Shown: piece after piece, positions 1-9,200 of the stretch
How positions within the stretch are numbered: the first letter of the stretch is position 1
Layout: the number at the start of each line of letters is the position of its first letter
IMG/VR virus record: IMGVR_UViG_3300028844_005067
Coordinates: 1 to 64,000 of that record
DNA length: 64,000 nt
Source of the DNA: a virus
Direction: 5' to 3' (one strand)
Notes under the pieces: generated by a model
What the model saw: only the letters and a program-made list of their open reading frames with translations
Told to the model about the DNA's origin: nothing
Databases searched by the model: none
Position numbers and translations under genes: made by a program

Positions 1-1
1 C

Positions 2-2092
2 TCCGACTTCCCACTAGCAAACCCCGCTCGGAAGAGTAATAGCGATGACACCTCTTCGGCTGAAGTGATGCAGACCGTATCTCCAGTAGTTTGGGCCCCT
101 GCATCCGAACCACCTACCAAGATGGCAGTATTCGACATCGATGATACACTACTCGATACATCACAACGAATGCGTTCCGCTATCCGTACAGGTTTGTTCG
201 ACCCTACTAAATCGGGAAAGAAATCCCATCCGAAAGGTGTCCCGGCGTTCCGTGATTTCTTTTACAGCCCAGAACGGTTCAACCTTGACTCTCTTATCCC
301 CGGCGCACTTGATTTAGTCAACAGCCTTCAACAGCAAGGATATACAATCGCATACTGTACTGGTCGACCACGCCGTATCTTTGAAGCGACCAAAAACCAA
401 CTTCGTCAACATGGTTTCCCAATCATGCGAGATAAGAATGGTTTTGAACTACTTGCCATGAAACCCGACACAGACGGAAAAACCCCTTCGTACAAGTTCA
501 ATGTACTTCGCGACTTACAGCATCGCTATGATGTTCGCATGTTCTTCGACAACCATCCGGGTAATCTTGCCGAAGCCCAGAAACTTGGAATCCCGGGGCT
601 ATACATTTCAGTAGACCAGTACGCAGGTATTCAAGGACTTGCGACCCGTTTCAACAAAGACAAGGGTAAAATCATGGATGATATAAAACGCAATCCGATG
701 GCCTTCCCAATTCCAGAATCCTACAAACAACGTCTAGCCAGTCAATTGGGTCAAGAAATGACAGAAGAAGGTTATCGCCCGTTGCGAGTCCAAGAAGATT
801 TCATAGACACAGGAGCATACCATGGAAACAAAAGCGATTTCTCTTATGTTCAAGGTGAATACCAAGAACTTCTAGATGAAATCGAAGCACAGGATTGGGA
901 CGAAGCATACGCAGAATACAGCGATGTTGAAAGTCACCTTGCATACTACATGTATACTAACTACGGTATCAGTATGCCAGTTTACACTCACAGCCACATA
1001 GGAAGGACACTGTTCAGAGTCAAACTATTTGAAGCCCTCATGAATCATTACAAATTGGAATTCCATGCAAAGTACCTCGTAAAGGGTTCAAACTACAAGA
1101 AGGTAGCAAAGGTTCGTACCGCCCTAGAACTTGCGGCAAAAGACCAAAAGAAGAGGATGCCAAACGTGTCTGATGAAGAACTGATGAACGTTGTCGAAGA
1201 AATGGCGGAAGAAGTCAAGCAAAATCCACCGCAGACATTCACCAAGAAGAAGGTCAATGAATCTGTAAAGGGAACCCAAATCAAGAAGAAACCAGACCCA
1301 GAAACAGGAAACAACTGCCACAGTTGCGCATACTGGTCACCAATTGGTACTGTTGATAATGCTACTAGGGAAGTAGGTGTATGTAGCCTATGGAGTGACA
1401 AAGTAAAGCGCGAAGTCCTTACTGGAGATACATTCTACTGTGGAGGTTGGAAGCAAGAAGCACGGGACAATCCCGGCGGTGCGCTTCCCATCTTCACAGG
1501 AGAACCCAAAGGGAGTTTCACAAACCAAGGATTGGTCACTGCCGAAGTTCAAATCGGAAGAGGCATTGTGAAAGACATAGGAGAAGGCATCCAAGACATC
1601 TACCGTGGTCTTATCGGCGGAAGACAAAGTATGACTGAAAAGCGCATGGCTATGGCTGTTGCATCAATGCAAAAGGAACTTTCTGATAGAGCAAAAGCAA
1701 AGGGAGGAAACGCTGTTGCGAACCTCCAAATCGACTATGAGTACCCAACTCAAGGGGACTTGACTCTCATAGCCACAGCCGACGCTATCAAGATGACTCG
1801 ACCACCTAAGAACAACCCCAACTACGACCTACCATCAAAAACGAAATCATCCATAGAATCACCAAGGTCAATGGAATATTTAGCGGGTCGCACGAATCCC
1901 CTTCCTAAGCCCAAGAAAGGCATGAAGAAGCCAGAAAAGTACGTCGAGTACTTGATGAGTCATACTAAGATGCGCACTGAATTCCCAGACCGTCGTCAAC
2001 GCTATGCTGTTGCTCTTTCACTAGTTGAAAAGAACATGGAATCTGGGCGCAATACGGTCAAGCACCAGACCAAATCAAGAAAGTCAACATAG
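2..2092 (+). CDS. HAD-phosphatase-containing multi-domain protein, 5' partial
   Basis: The frame is open to the left edge of the window, so the ATG at 68 is internal and the true start lies upstream. A HAD-superfamily phosphatase domain is visible: motif I DIDDTLL shortly after the ATG, motif II-like YCTGRP, and FFDNHPGNL near the end of the domain. A Cys-rich stretch (CHSC, later C and C near 1310-1445) may bind zinc. The last part carries RRQRYAVALSLVEK, similar to C-terminal motifs of phage virion-associated proteins. The chain is divided by Asn-Pro motifs at nt 20, 692, 1223, 1469, 1814 and 1895. The frame stops at 2092, but a -1 frame continues as good coding sequence to 2370. Substrate and role are unknown; nucleic-acid 3'-phosphatase or nucleotidase activity is possible. 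Confidence 0.8.
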   Translation, partial: SDFPLANPARKSNSDDTSSAEVMQTVSPVVWAPASEPPTKMAVFDIDDTLLDTSQRMRSAIRTGLFDPTKSGKKSHPKGVPAFRDFFYSPERFNLDSLIPGALDLVNSLQQQGYTIAYCTGRPRRIFEATKNQLRQHGFPIMRDKNGFELLAMKPDTDGKTPSYKFNVLRDLQHRYDVRMFFDNHPGNLAEAQKLGIPGLYISVDQYAGIQGLATRFNKDKGKIMDDIKRNPMAFPIPESYKQRLASQLGQEMTEEGYRPLRVQEDFIDTGAYHGNKSDFSYVQGEYQELLDEIEAQDWDEAYAEYSDVESHLAYYMYTNYGISMPVYTHSHIGRTLFRVKLFEALMNHYKLEFHAKYLVKGSNYKKVAKVRTALELAAKDQKKRMPNVSDEELMNVVEEMAEEVKQNPPQTFTKKKVNESVKGTQIKKKPDPETGNNCHSCAYWSPIGTVDNATREVGVCSLWSDKVKREVLTGDTFYCGGWKQEARDNPGGALPIFTGEPKGSFTNQGLVTAEVQIGRGIVKDIGEGIQDIYRGLIGGRQSMTEKRMAMAVASMQKELSDRAKAKGGNAVANLQIDYEYPTQGDLTLIATADAIKMTRPPKNNPNYDLPSKTKSSIESPRSMEYLAGRTNPLPKPKKGMKKPEKYVEYLMSHTKMRTEFPDRRQRYAVALSLVEKNMESGRNTVKHQTKSRKST

Positions 2093-2370
2093 AAATCCCC
2101 AGTACATTAGTACGTATTGGAGAAGGAGGATGTTGGAGTGTCGGCTACCGTTCGGATAAAGAAGGCCACGGCGAAGACCAAAAGTATGTTCACAACTTCG
2201 GGGACTTCGGTAGGTTCCCTAAGAAGAAACCAAAGCCGGGAGATAGGAAAGAACCGGACCTATACGCGGCAATGGATGAAAACGGTAATGTTGTATACTT
2301 AGTCATCATGGGTGGAACGTTCAGCCTAGACACGGACCCGGACTCAGGAATCAATTGGTTGGTAGGATAA
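2029..2370 (+). CDS. C-terminal continuation of the HAD chain in the -1 frame
   Basis: After a stop at 2026-2028 this frame stays open to TAA at 2368-2370 with normal composition (for example VRIGEGGCWSVGYRSD and NGNVVYLVIMGGTFSLD). There is no ATG, GTG or TTG start early in it. It ends in TAATG, sharing a base with the next gene's start, which is the usual junction style here. I infer that the preceding gene enters this frame by a -1 shift between about 2029 and 2090, either programmed or because one base is missing from the assembly. Function unknown. Confidence 0.55.
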   Translation, partial: KEHGIWAQYGQAPDQIKKVNIEIPSTLVRIGEGGCWSVGYRSDKEGHGEDQKYVHNFGDFGRFPKKKPKPGDRKEPDLYAAMDENGNVVYLVIMGGTFSLDTDPDSGINWLVG

Positions 2371-2753
2371 TGGCAAGAGAAACGTTATTTGGAATCGGAG
2401 AAAAGGGATGGAAGGCCATCGATGTGGCCTCGGTAGGATTGATTCTTGCCACCACAATTGCGGACACTGCACAGAAAAGCAAGAACCGGAAAATCAAGAA
2501 GTTTTCCCGCGTAGGAATGTCACCCAAAGCATTCAAGAAAACAAAACAACTCTCTAACGGTCTTCTAATCTTCGTTCTAGCAAGAAATTTAATCGATACA
2601 TTTGAAGAATACAACATCATTCTCAAGAAAGACGCTCTATTCCCGGGAAGAGGAGTACTTACAGAAACGGCCACAACTGCTGTAAGACAATTCAAACCAC
2701 TTGGACAGACAACAGCATCATTGGATGGCGACCAAGTGCGAAACGTATTTTGA
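2370..2753 (+). CDS. small membrane protein
   Basis: 127 aa. The start ATG at 2370 overlaps the stop of the reading frame before it (TAATG), with GGTAGG upstream as ribosome-binding site; an upstream in-frame start at 2355 is less likely. Two hydrophobic segments are visible (around VASVGLILATTIA and LLIFVLARNLI), separated by a Lys-rich stretch, so it is probably a two-pass membrane protein. It lies among virion-type genes. I do not recognise a family. Confidence 0.7.
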   Translation: MARETLFGIGEKGWKAIDVASVGLILATTIADTAQKSKNRKIKKFSRVGMSPKAFKKTKQLSNGLLIFVLARNLIDTFEEYNIILKKDALFPGRGVLTETATTAVRQFKPLGQTTASLDGDQVRNVF

Positions 2754-2762
2754 GGTAATAAC

Positions 2763-3269
2763 ATGGCAGGCTATTTTACAGAAGACACGATGACGCCGGG
2801 TGAGCGTGAAAGATTTAGAGCATACGGTACATTCCTATTGGGTGCCGGTGGATTGTATCTTTGGATGACTTCTCGTGAAGGTGTACCGGTAAAAATAGCA
2901 ACTACGGGTAACGCCAAACTGAAGAAAGTCGAAGTAACCCAAGTAACTGGATTCGGCGTACCAAACGACAAAGAAGTCAATCTATCTGCCACAAATAGAA
3001 CAGTTGAAGGTTTTGATATGTCATTAAGCATTGGAGTGATAGTAACCGGAACAGGCAATCTTTCTGCAAGTGTGTCAGCAACATACGACAATGGAACTAG
3101 TAGCGAAACGAAACAACTCGGTGGCGATGAACAAGCGGACTATACCGCGTTTACTATCAACAACCGCGACTTTACCAAGGCCGACAAGTCAATTAAGTCG
3201 TATACCGTCGCTGTGACTGCGAAGGATGGTAGTGCTGTTAGCGCAACCACCTTCACGGTCGGTGCGTGA
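2763..3269 (+). CDS. N-terminally anchored beta-rich protein, possibly Ig-like
   Basis: 168 aa with GAGGTAATAAC just upstream. An N-terminal hydrophobic segment (FLLGAGGLYLWM) is followed by about 130 residues rich in Thr, Ser, Val and Gly in beta-strand-like pattern, resembling an immunoglobulin-like or surface-decoration domain. A membrane-tethered virion surface protein is a reasonable inference. No specific family recognised. Confidence 0.65.
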   Translation: MAGYFTEDTMTPGERERFRAYGTFLLGAGGLYLWMTSREGVPVKIATTGNAKLKKVEVTQVTGFGVPNDKEVNLSATNRTVEGFDMSLSIGVIVTGTGNLSASVSATYDNGTSSETKQLGGDEQADYTAFTINNRDFTKADKSIKSYTVAVTAKDGSAVSATTFTVGA

Positions 3270-3270
3270 A

Positions 3271-6222
3271 ATGGGTGCAACAAAGTCCCAAGGATTCTTT
3301 GCCAAGCCCAAGAGAAAGGGTGGGGACGTATCTCCCGACCTCGCTAAAGGTCTAGCCGTATCAGCGGCAGATTCGATAAGAAAGTTCCACGAAACACATT
3401 ACGCAATGGTGAGAGATTTCTCGGAGTTTGTAGATGCACGCTCCCAAGTCACTGTTCACGACCATGTTCATTACCATGTGTACGGAGATTACAGACTTAA
3501 CTTATCCGAACTCATTGGTCCAGACTTTGACGCTGTAAGTGCAGTACAACCAGAAGACCTAAAGACAGCAATAGGAGCAGAACTAACAGGACTACTGGAC
3601 ACAATTTCAAGTGAATATCATACGGTACCAACAACAATCAGTAGGATGGTACAAGCCGGTGGACAGACACAATATCTTCCAGTTCCAATGCTTCGCTTCA
3701 AAGTAGCAAATTACAAACTAGACACAACAAGAGGAACAGCAATCGAAACAGACGATGTAGGAGGAAGTACATTCTTACGAGTTCCACGACTCAATGCGCA
3801 TCTTATCACAGAAGGACACTCAAGTAGAGCAAACCTAGGCGTTGCACCCGATAATACAAACGGATGCGATAAACTGAACGGATTCATCAACGCAGGAGAA
3901 AACACCGGAGATTTCGTCCGTGTAGCCCGTACTCGGCTAGATATCGAACCTCGGCTGTCCCGATGGTCCAACAATCAACTACATTCAGGAACACAGGCAA
4001 CCCGCTTCTTCTTACCTAGCCTCGGTACCATTCTTGTTTCTGGTGAACGTATTGATGGACTAAAGGAATATGTAGGAGCGCGTGTCGAATACATGGAGGA
4101 ACAAGTAACTGAGGGTCTTGCAGACAACAAGTACAACCTATTGCCCGAATTCCACTATCACCCTGTCGCTAACTTAGATGCGAGATACGCCGGAGGAATC
4201 AGACCATCGGGTCGACATGGTATAATTACGGGCCTCAATGCACTTATCAGCCAACCAAGCGGCCGCCTAAACGAAGATACAGAATACATTACATTCTTCC
4301 TTGAATGGGCAAAGTCAATCATTACGCATCCAGATTACCGACACTACCTTGAAGTCACACTCGCAGAAGATTTGAATGCTGAGAATATTGACATCATAAC
4401 TTCACTAGGTGGAACACCACCAGAACCAAGATTTTTGAACGCGGTCAGTGGAGCCCTGCGGAATCCATCTATCGACGGTGGCGATGCGGAAATTTTAGAG
4501 GACATCGATGAAGATGACACATTCTACATCAACGAAGTAGTAGACAAGCGATATCAATTGAGTTACACCTTATCAAACGGTCGCACCGTATTATTCCCAC
4601 TTACACTAGGAGGAGTTGAAATGCCGCATACAATCCCCGGGACAACCGATAGTGTGTGGTTTAGACGAGGGGATTTCAACGTATTTGATGAAGATAAGAA
4701 CGAAGAACTCGACGAAGAAACCATTCAAGAAGAAGGATACAAGGGTCAGGTCAACAAATTCCACCGAGTATTCCTTCGCATCGTAATGGATTGCTACATG
4801 ACAATCGAAACCTACACAGCCATACTAACAGGCAATATCAATACAAAGAAAGCAAACAAATTCAGTCGCGCCAACCAAGACCCAAACATGCGCGCATTGG
4901 CGGCAAGAGAAAGAGGCGGCGGCGGCGGTAAAAAGGAAAAGAAAGGGAAGAAAGACAAACCCGGTCTTGCAGAAATACTCGCTGAACTTCGCACAGAACT
5001 TTCACTGGGGCAGTTGGTTGGTACTTACTTAACCACCCGCGGCGATTTTTCCCGCCTTCAAAATTTTTACAGTCAGGATTTAACCGGTGCAGAAATCCTT
5101 TGGCTATCCAATTCGATTTCAGATTTCAGCCCAAATCTTGTTTCCGCGACTCCAAGCCTCAACAGAAATCAACTGGTGCAACAAGTGTACATCCCACCCC
5201 AAAACGCCACACAATACGTAACAGGGACAGAAACCGCTCCGAGTAAAATTACCCTTCACCGGGCAGACCCTTATGGGGTACTCGGAGGTGTACCACAGAA
5301 TCAAGTAGTAGGTACATCAGTTACTGCACCTACAACAAAGGACTTTGCACAAGAAGTTCCTTATGCATACGACCCAGTAAAACCAACAACAATCTTCCTA
5401 CGCTTAGACAGCGCACTTCTCCGCGACATTTTAATCGAGTACGTGAGGCAACACAATCTGTTCATCACCGAAGTGGCACGCACAGCCGTTCGCAAGAAAG
5501 GGAAGAAACGCCAAGGGAAAGGCGGTAACCAAAAGAAAGGCAATCAAAACAAAAAGGCCTCTTCGGTGCTTCCAACAATGTGGATGCTCATTAAACAAAT
5601 GGCGACCCAAGTTTTACTCCTAGATGACGCCAAGCCTCACGTAATGTGGAACAATCTTTTTGATTCCGTTGACAGATACCGTACTCGCCAAACAATGCAA
5701 CATCCAATGATACCAGAACACTGGGCACAAACATTCACCGTAGCAAACTTGCGCAAAGACCCAGAACTCACAGGAACCACCCCAAACATCGAAGAACAGG
5801 CCGAACTACTTTCAGAATACACCCAATTCCTCGAATCAGTATACTTCCAAGACTTTGGTATGATTGCAGAAATCGCAACGGGGCTAGACATCGCTCGCAT
5901 CGAAATGATTAGCGACCTCGACGTATTGAAGCGGTATTTCGTTGAACGAATGCACGAAGATACAAGTTCCAAGTTCTTAGACCGAGCGCTATGGAATGGC
6001 TATCAATCACTTATTTACATCATGCGAACGTTCGCTGATATCCCCGCAGAATTGCGTGGAGAATACACAGCATCTCGGTTTGATGAGGACGCAATTGGTC
6101 AAATGCGAGAACAGGCAAGTCAAATGGGCACACAACTCCGCGAACCAGTATATGGGCAAGTGGAAGACGTTAGCCCAAGATTTATGCGCGAAGGACAGGT
6201 ATATCGTCCACCGGGATTCTGA
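3271..6222 (+). CDS. large probable virion protein with Lys/Gly linkers
   Basis: 983 aa from ATG 3271, directly after the previous TGA and behind GGTGCGTGAA; a longer in-frame start at 3226 would overlap the previous gene by 44 nt. The protein has long mixed alpha/beta stretches broken by low-complexity basic linkers near 4905-4960 (Gly then Lys-rich) and 5490-5560 (Lys/Gly/Gln-rich), an acidic run near 4490-4530 and one Asn-Pro motif (LRNPS) near 4460. The His-rich segment VHDHVHYHVYGDY is notable. No family recognised. Size, position beside the polyproteins and linkers fit a structural protein; a capsid or vertex role is only a guess. Confidence 0.7.
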   Translation: MGATKSQGFFAKPKRKGGDVSPDLAKGLAVSAADSIRKFHETHYAMVRDFSEFVDARSQVTVHDHVHYHVYGDYRLNLSELIGPDFDAVSAVQPEDLKTAIGAELTGLLDTISSEYHTVPTTISRMVQAGGQTQYLPVPMLRFKVANYKLDTTRGTAIETDDVGGSTFLRVPRLNAHLITEGHSSRANLGVAPDNTNGCDKLNGFINAGENTGDFVRVARTRLDIEPRLSRWSNNQLHSGTQATRFFLPSLGTILVSGERIDGLKEYVGARVEYMEEQVTEGLADNKYNLLPEFHYHPVANLDARYAGGIRPSGRHGIITGLNALISQPSGRLNEDTEYITFFLEWAKSIITHPDYRHYLEVTLAEDLNAENIDIITSLGGTPPEPRFLNAVSGALRNPSIDGGDAEILEDIDEDDTFYINEVVDKRYQLSYTLSNGRTVLFPLTLGGVEMPHTIPGTTDSVWFRRGDFNVFDEDKNEELDEETIQEEGYKGQVNKFHRVFLRIVMDCYMTIETYTAILTGNINTKKANKFSRANQDPNMRALAARERGGGGGKKEKKGKKDKPGLAEILAELRTELSLGQLVGTYLTTRGDFSRLQNFYSQDLTGAEILWLSNSISDFSPNLVSATPSLNRNQLVQQVYIPPQNATQYVTGTETAPSKITLHRADPYGVLGGVPQNQVVGTSVTAPTTKDFAQEVPYAYDPVKPTTIFLRLDSALLRDILIEYVRQHNLFITEVARTAVRKKGKKRQGKGGNQKKGNQNKKASSVLPTMWMLIKQMATQVLLLDDAKPHVMWNNLFDSVDRYRTRQTMQHPMIPEHWAQTFTVANLRKDPELTGTTPNIEEQAELLSEYTQFLESVYFQDFGMIAEIATGLDIARIEMISDLDVLKRYFVERMHEDTSSKFLDRALWNGYQSLIYIMRTFADIPAELRGEYTASRFDEDAIGQMREQASQMGTQLREPVYGQVEDVSPRFMREGQVYRPPGF

Positions 6223-6231
6223 GGTGAATAC

Positions 6232-9200
6232 ATGGAACGCGACTACAAGTATATCTTTCGCGAGTTCGATAAGTACGTCCGCATTCTAGAAGCGGAAGGT
6301 ATTTATCCACCATCAATCAATAGTATCGAATTCTTTTGTAAGGAGATGATTACAAAGAAGTACTGGTACTATCCTCCTACCCGAGGAGGTATCAAATCGG
6401 TTATGATTTACGGTTCATTAGTACGCGACCAAATTAGCACGGAACCAATACTTGACAGGTCTGACGGTGTCGAAAACCGGGAACTGTTTAATGAAATGCG
6501 CGACAAACTCATCGAACGCGTCAATGAAATGTATGGTGAAACGGGCAATGAGGAACGCGCAAGAAAGTGGGCACCCAATCCCTTTTCCGTCGATGACCGC
6601 GCATTTGAATACGCATTATCCGAAGGAATGAACGCCGATGTGTGGGATAAAATGGAACCTTTGGAACGCAAGCAAAGCGTAGCATATCAAAAAGCAGTAG
6701 CAGATTCAATTTACGTCAAAAACCAATGTAACAACTATTTTGAAACAGTTGGCGCATTCATGCTCCGCAAAACCATGCATCACCCAATCATGAGTATCTA
6801 CTTCTCCTTTTCAGCCTCGGCATCAGAAGGACGCAATTCCACATTCTTAGCCCGAGCGAAGGGAGGAGAAGTAACAGTCGATTCCGAAGAAGATATCAAA
6901 ACCTTCATGGAACAATCTGAGTACAAAGACATTCTTTCGATGGGGAACGATTCATTCCGCGGAATTTGGTTCGTACCTAGCACAACAGGCGATAACATCA
7001 AGATGGCGTGCATCGATTTCGATAATCCAAACATGTCTGCAAAGACAACAAAGATGAAGACCGCAGTAAGAAATGTATCGAAGAAACTTGAAGCGGCTGA
7101 AGTCCCGTACATCATAATGTTTACAGGGAAATCATATCAGATTTGGTTTGGAACAGAAGCAATCGGAATCGACAATCAGTATGAAGCAAACAGATACATT
7201 GACCAGTTAACAAAAGGCGTGGATGTAGTAGTTAGTGCAAAGTCTTCAGTTTCAACAGCAGAACGCCAAGAAGCAATTGAACGCGGGGTTCCGTTAATCG
7301 ACAAATCAGTAAATACAAAGAACAAGCCACTGGGGATGTTCTTTGGTATGCATTACAAACCTCAGAAAACACCCACAGACGACCCCGGTACGGGATACGT
7401 GAGAGTACCAGTACCAATCAAACAACTCACGGCCTTCGACGCAACGCAAGAAGCGCACCCACAATTCGTACTCAAGAACTTCAATTCATTGTCGTTGCAA
7501 GTCGACCAGTTTTTTGACGAAGTCAAGATGGGGCAAGGTTACGGAGGTAAAGGAAACATCGAAACTCCCCCGGCATGTTTCCGTAGCGATGAAAACGAAC
7601 CAGATTTCTCCACCGTTAAATTCGCAGAAGAATGGAAGAAAGGAAAGCGAGGATTCCCTGAATACAATTTTAGCGATGGCCGGGCGGAGGCTTCGCAGTA
7701 CAGCGAACTTATCGTTACTCCAAAGTTCGATGGCTGGTTAGGCGCCATTCATTATCGAAGTACTGGGAACTTTGTACTCAATGGAAAGCGTTTAGTTGAA
7801 CAGAAAGAACGTTCCACGAGAACTGGAAACATTCTTTCTTCTGAAGAAGTACAATGTGTACTGGTTACTCGCGGGGGCATCATCATGTGGGATAACCATC
7901 TCACCCGCGAGTTCCAACGCACCTGTGAACGTTTAGGAATCCGAGAGGCGATTCTGGTTGGAGAAATTGTGACTTACAATGAATTCGGGAAAGTCGCAGG
8001 ACCGCAAGGTGTGACAGCGGTACTGAATCGTAAAGAAAAGGAAGATGGGGCCACAACCCAAAACGAACGGCTGTTCAATAATCTAAGATTCACGCTTACC
8101 GACCTAATCAAAATCGATGGTAAGCAATGGGGTATTGACGACAGTTACGAAGCAAAGCACGACCTTCTAAAACAGTTCACTTCCTTCAGAATCGACCTCA
8201 CACCATACTTTAGATTGCAAAGTCCATTCACTGAACGTTTCGATGCATTGTGGAGTCAAGTAACGGTGACAGATGGCCACGAAGGATTTGTAGTCTATGC
8301 AGACGGCAATCGCTTCAAAGTCAAGCGGCAGAATACACTAGACGCAGTAATCATTGGTATCGATTCAACAAGTAAGCGCTGGATAGATGGGAAAGGAATT
8401 GGTTCAGCCTATGTTGCAGTCGTACACAACCGACCAAAGTTCGGGCCAATATATGTTTCATTAGGACGAGTAGGAACAACAGGATTAACAGACGCACAAC
8501 GACTAGAACTAACAGAAAAAGTCGTAGGCACTGAAAACGAGAACGTAGTCCCACTAAGCAAAGCACTGGGACAAACAGAAGAAACCATGGGATTAGAAGA
8601 TGTAATTCTTGTTGAACCTACTACTGTTGTCGAAATAGTGTATGAAAAACTAAACGAGGGTCGTGAACCTTCCTTTGCTATGTATCGGCAACAAAGGATG
8701 GGCAAGGGACGAGGAGCGAGGACAAACTTCGCATTTGCAGACATCATGTACTCTCGGCGTATGCGTAGCCCACGCATTGTTGGAATAAGGGAAGACAAGA
8801 ATCCACTGAAGAAACTAGATGTCGATTCAGCGCAAGGAGATACATCCGGAGGGTTCCAGATTGGTGCAAAGCCAAACCCTGTGTTTGGTATACCATCCCT
8901 ATCCAAACTGGCAAAAGAACTCAACCGAATTCAATTCTTCTATCCAACAGCAGAGAAAGGCCCACCAGTGATAATGGATGACAACGAATTAGTCCAACGG
9001 TCATTCGTAGGCAACGTAATCGCAGGCCCCGAGGTACTAGACGGTCCAATTGATATGTGGAGAAAACTACACAAACTAATGGATAGAGATAGGGAGTTTG
9101 CGGGATACGTAAAGAACAACACAATCTACTACGGTACCTCGCATAACAAAATGTCCGTAGCGGTAGGATTCAACGGTAGTGATTGGGCCAATGGAGTTGA

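Noticed and set aside
2117-2302. 61-codon + frame
   Set aside because: Different phase from the protein-like -1 frame that ends exactly at the next gene's TAATG junction.
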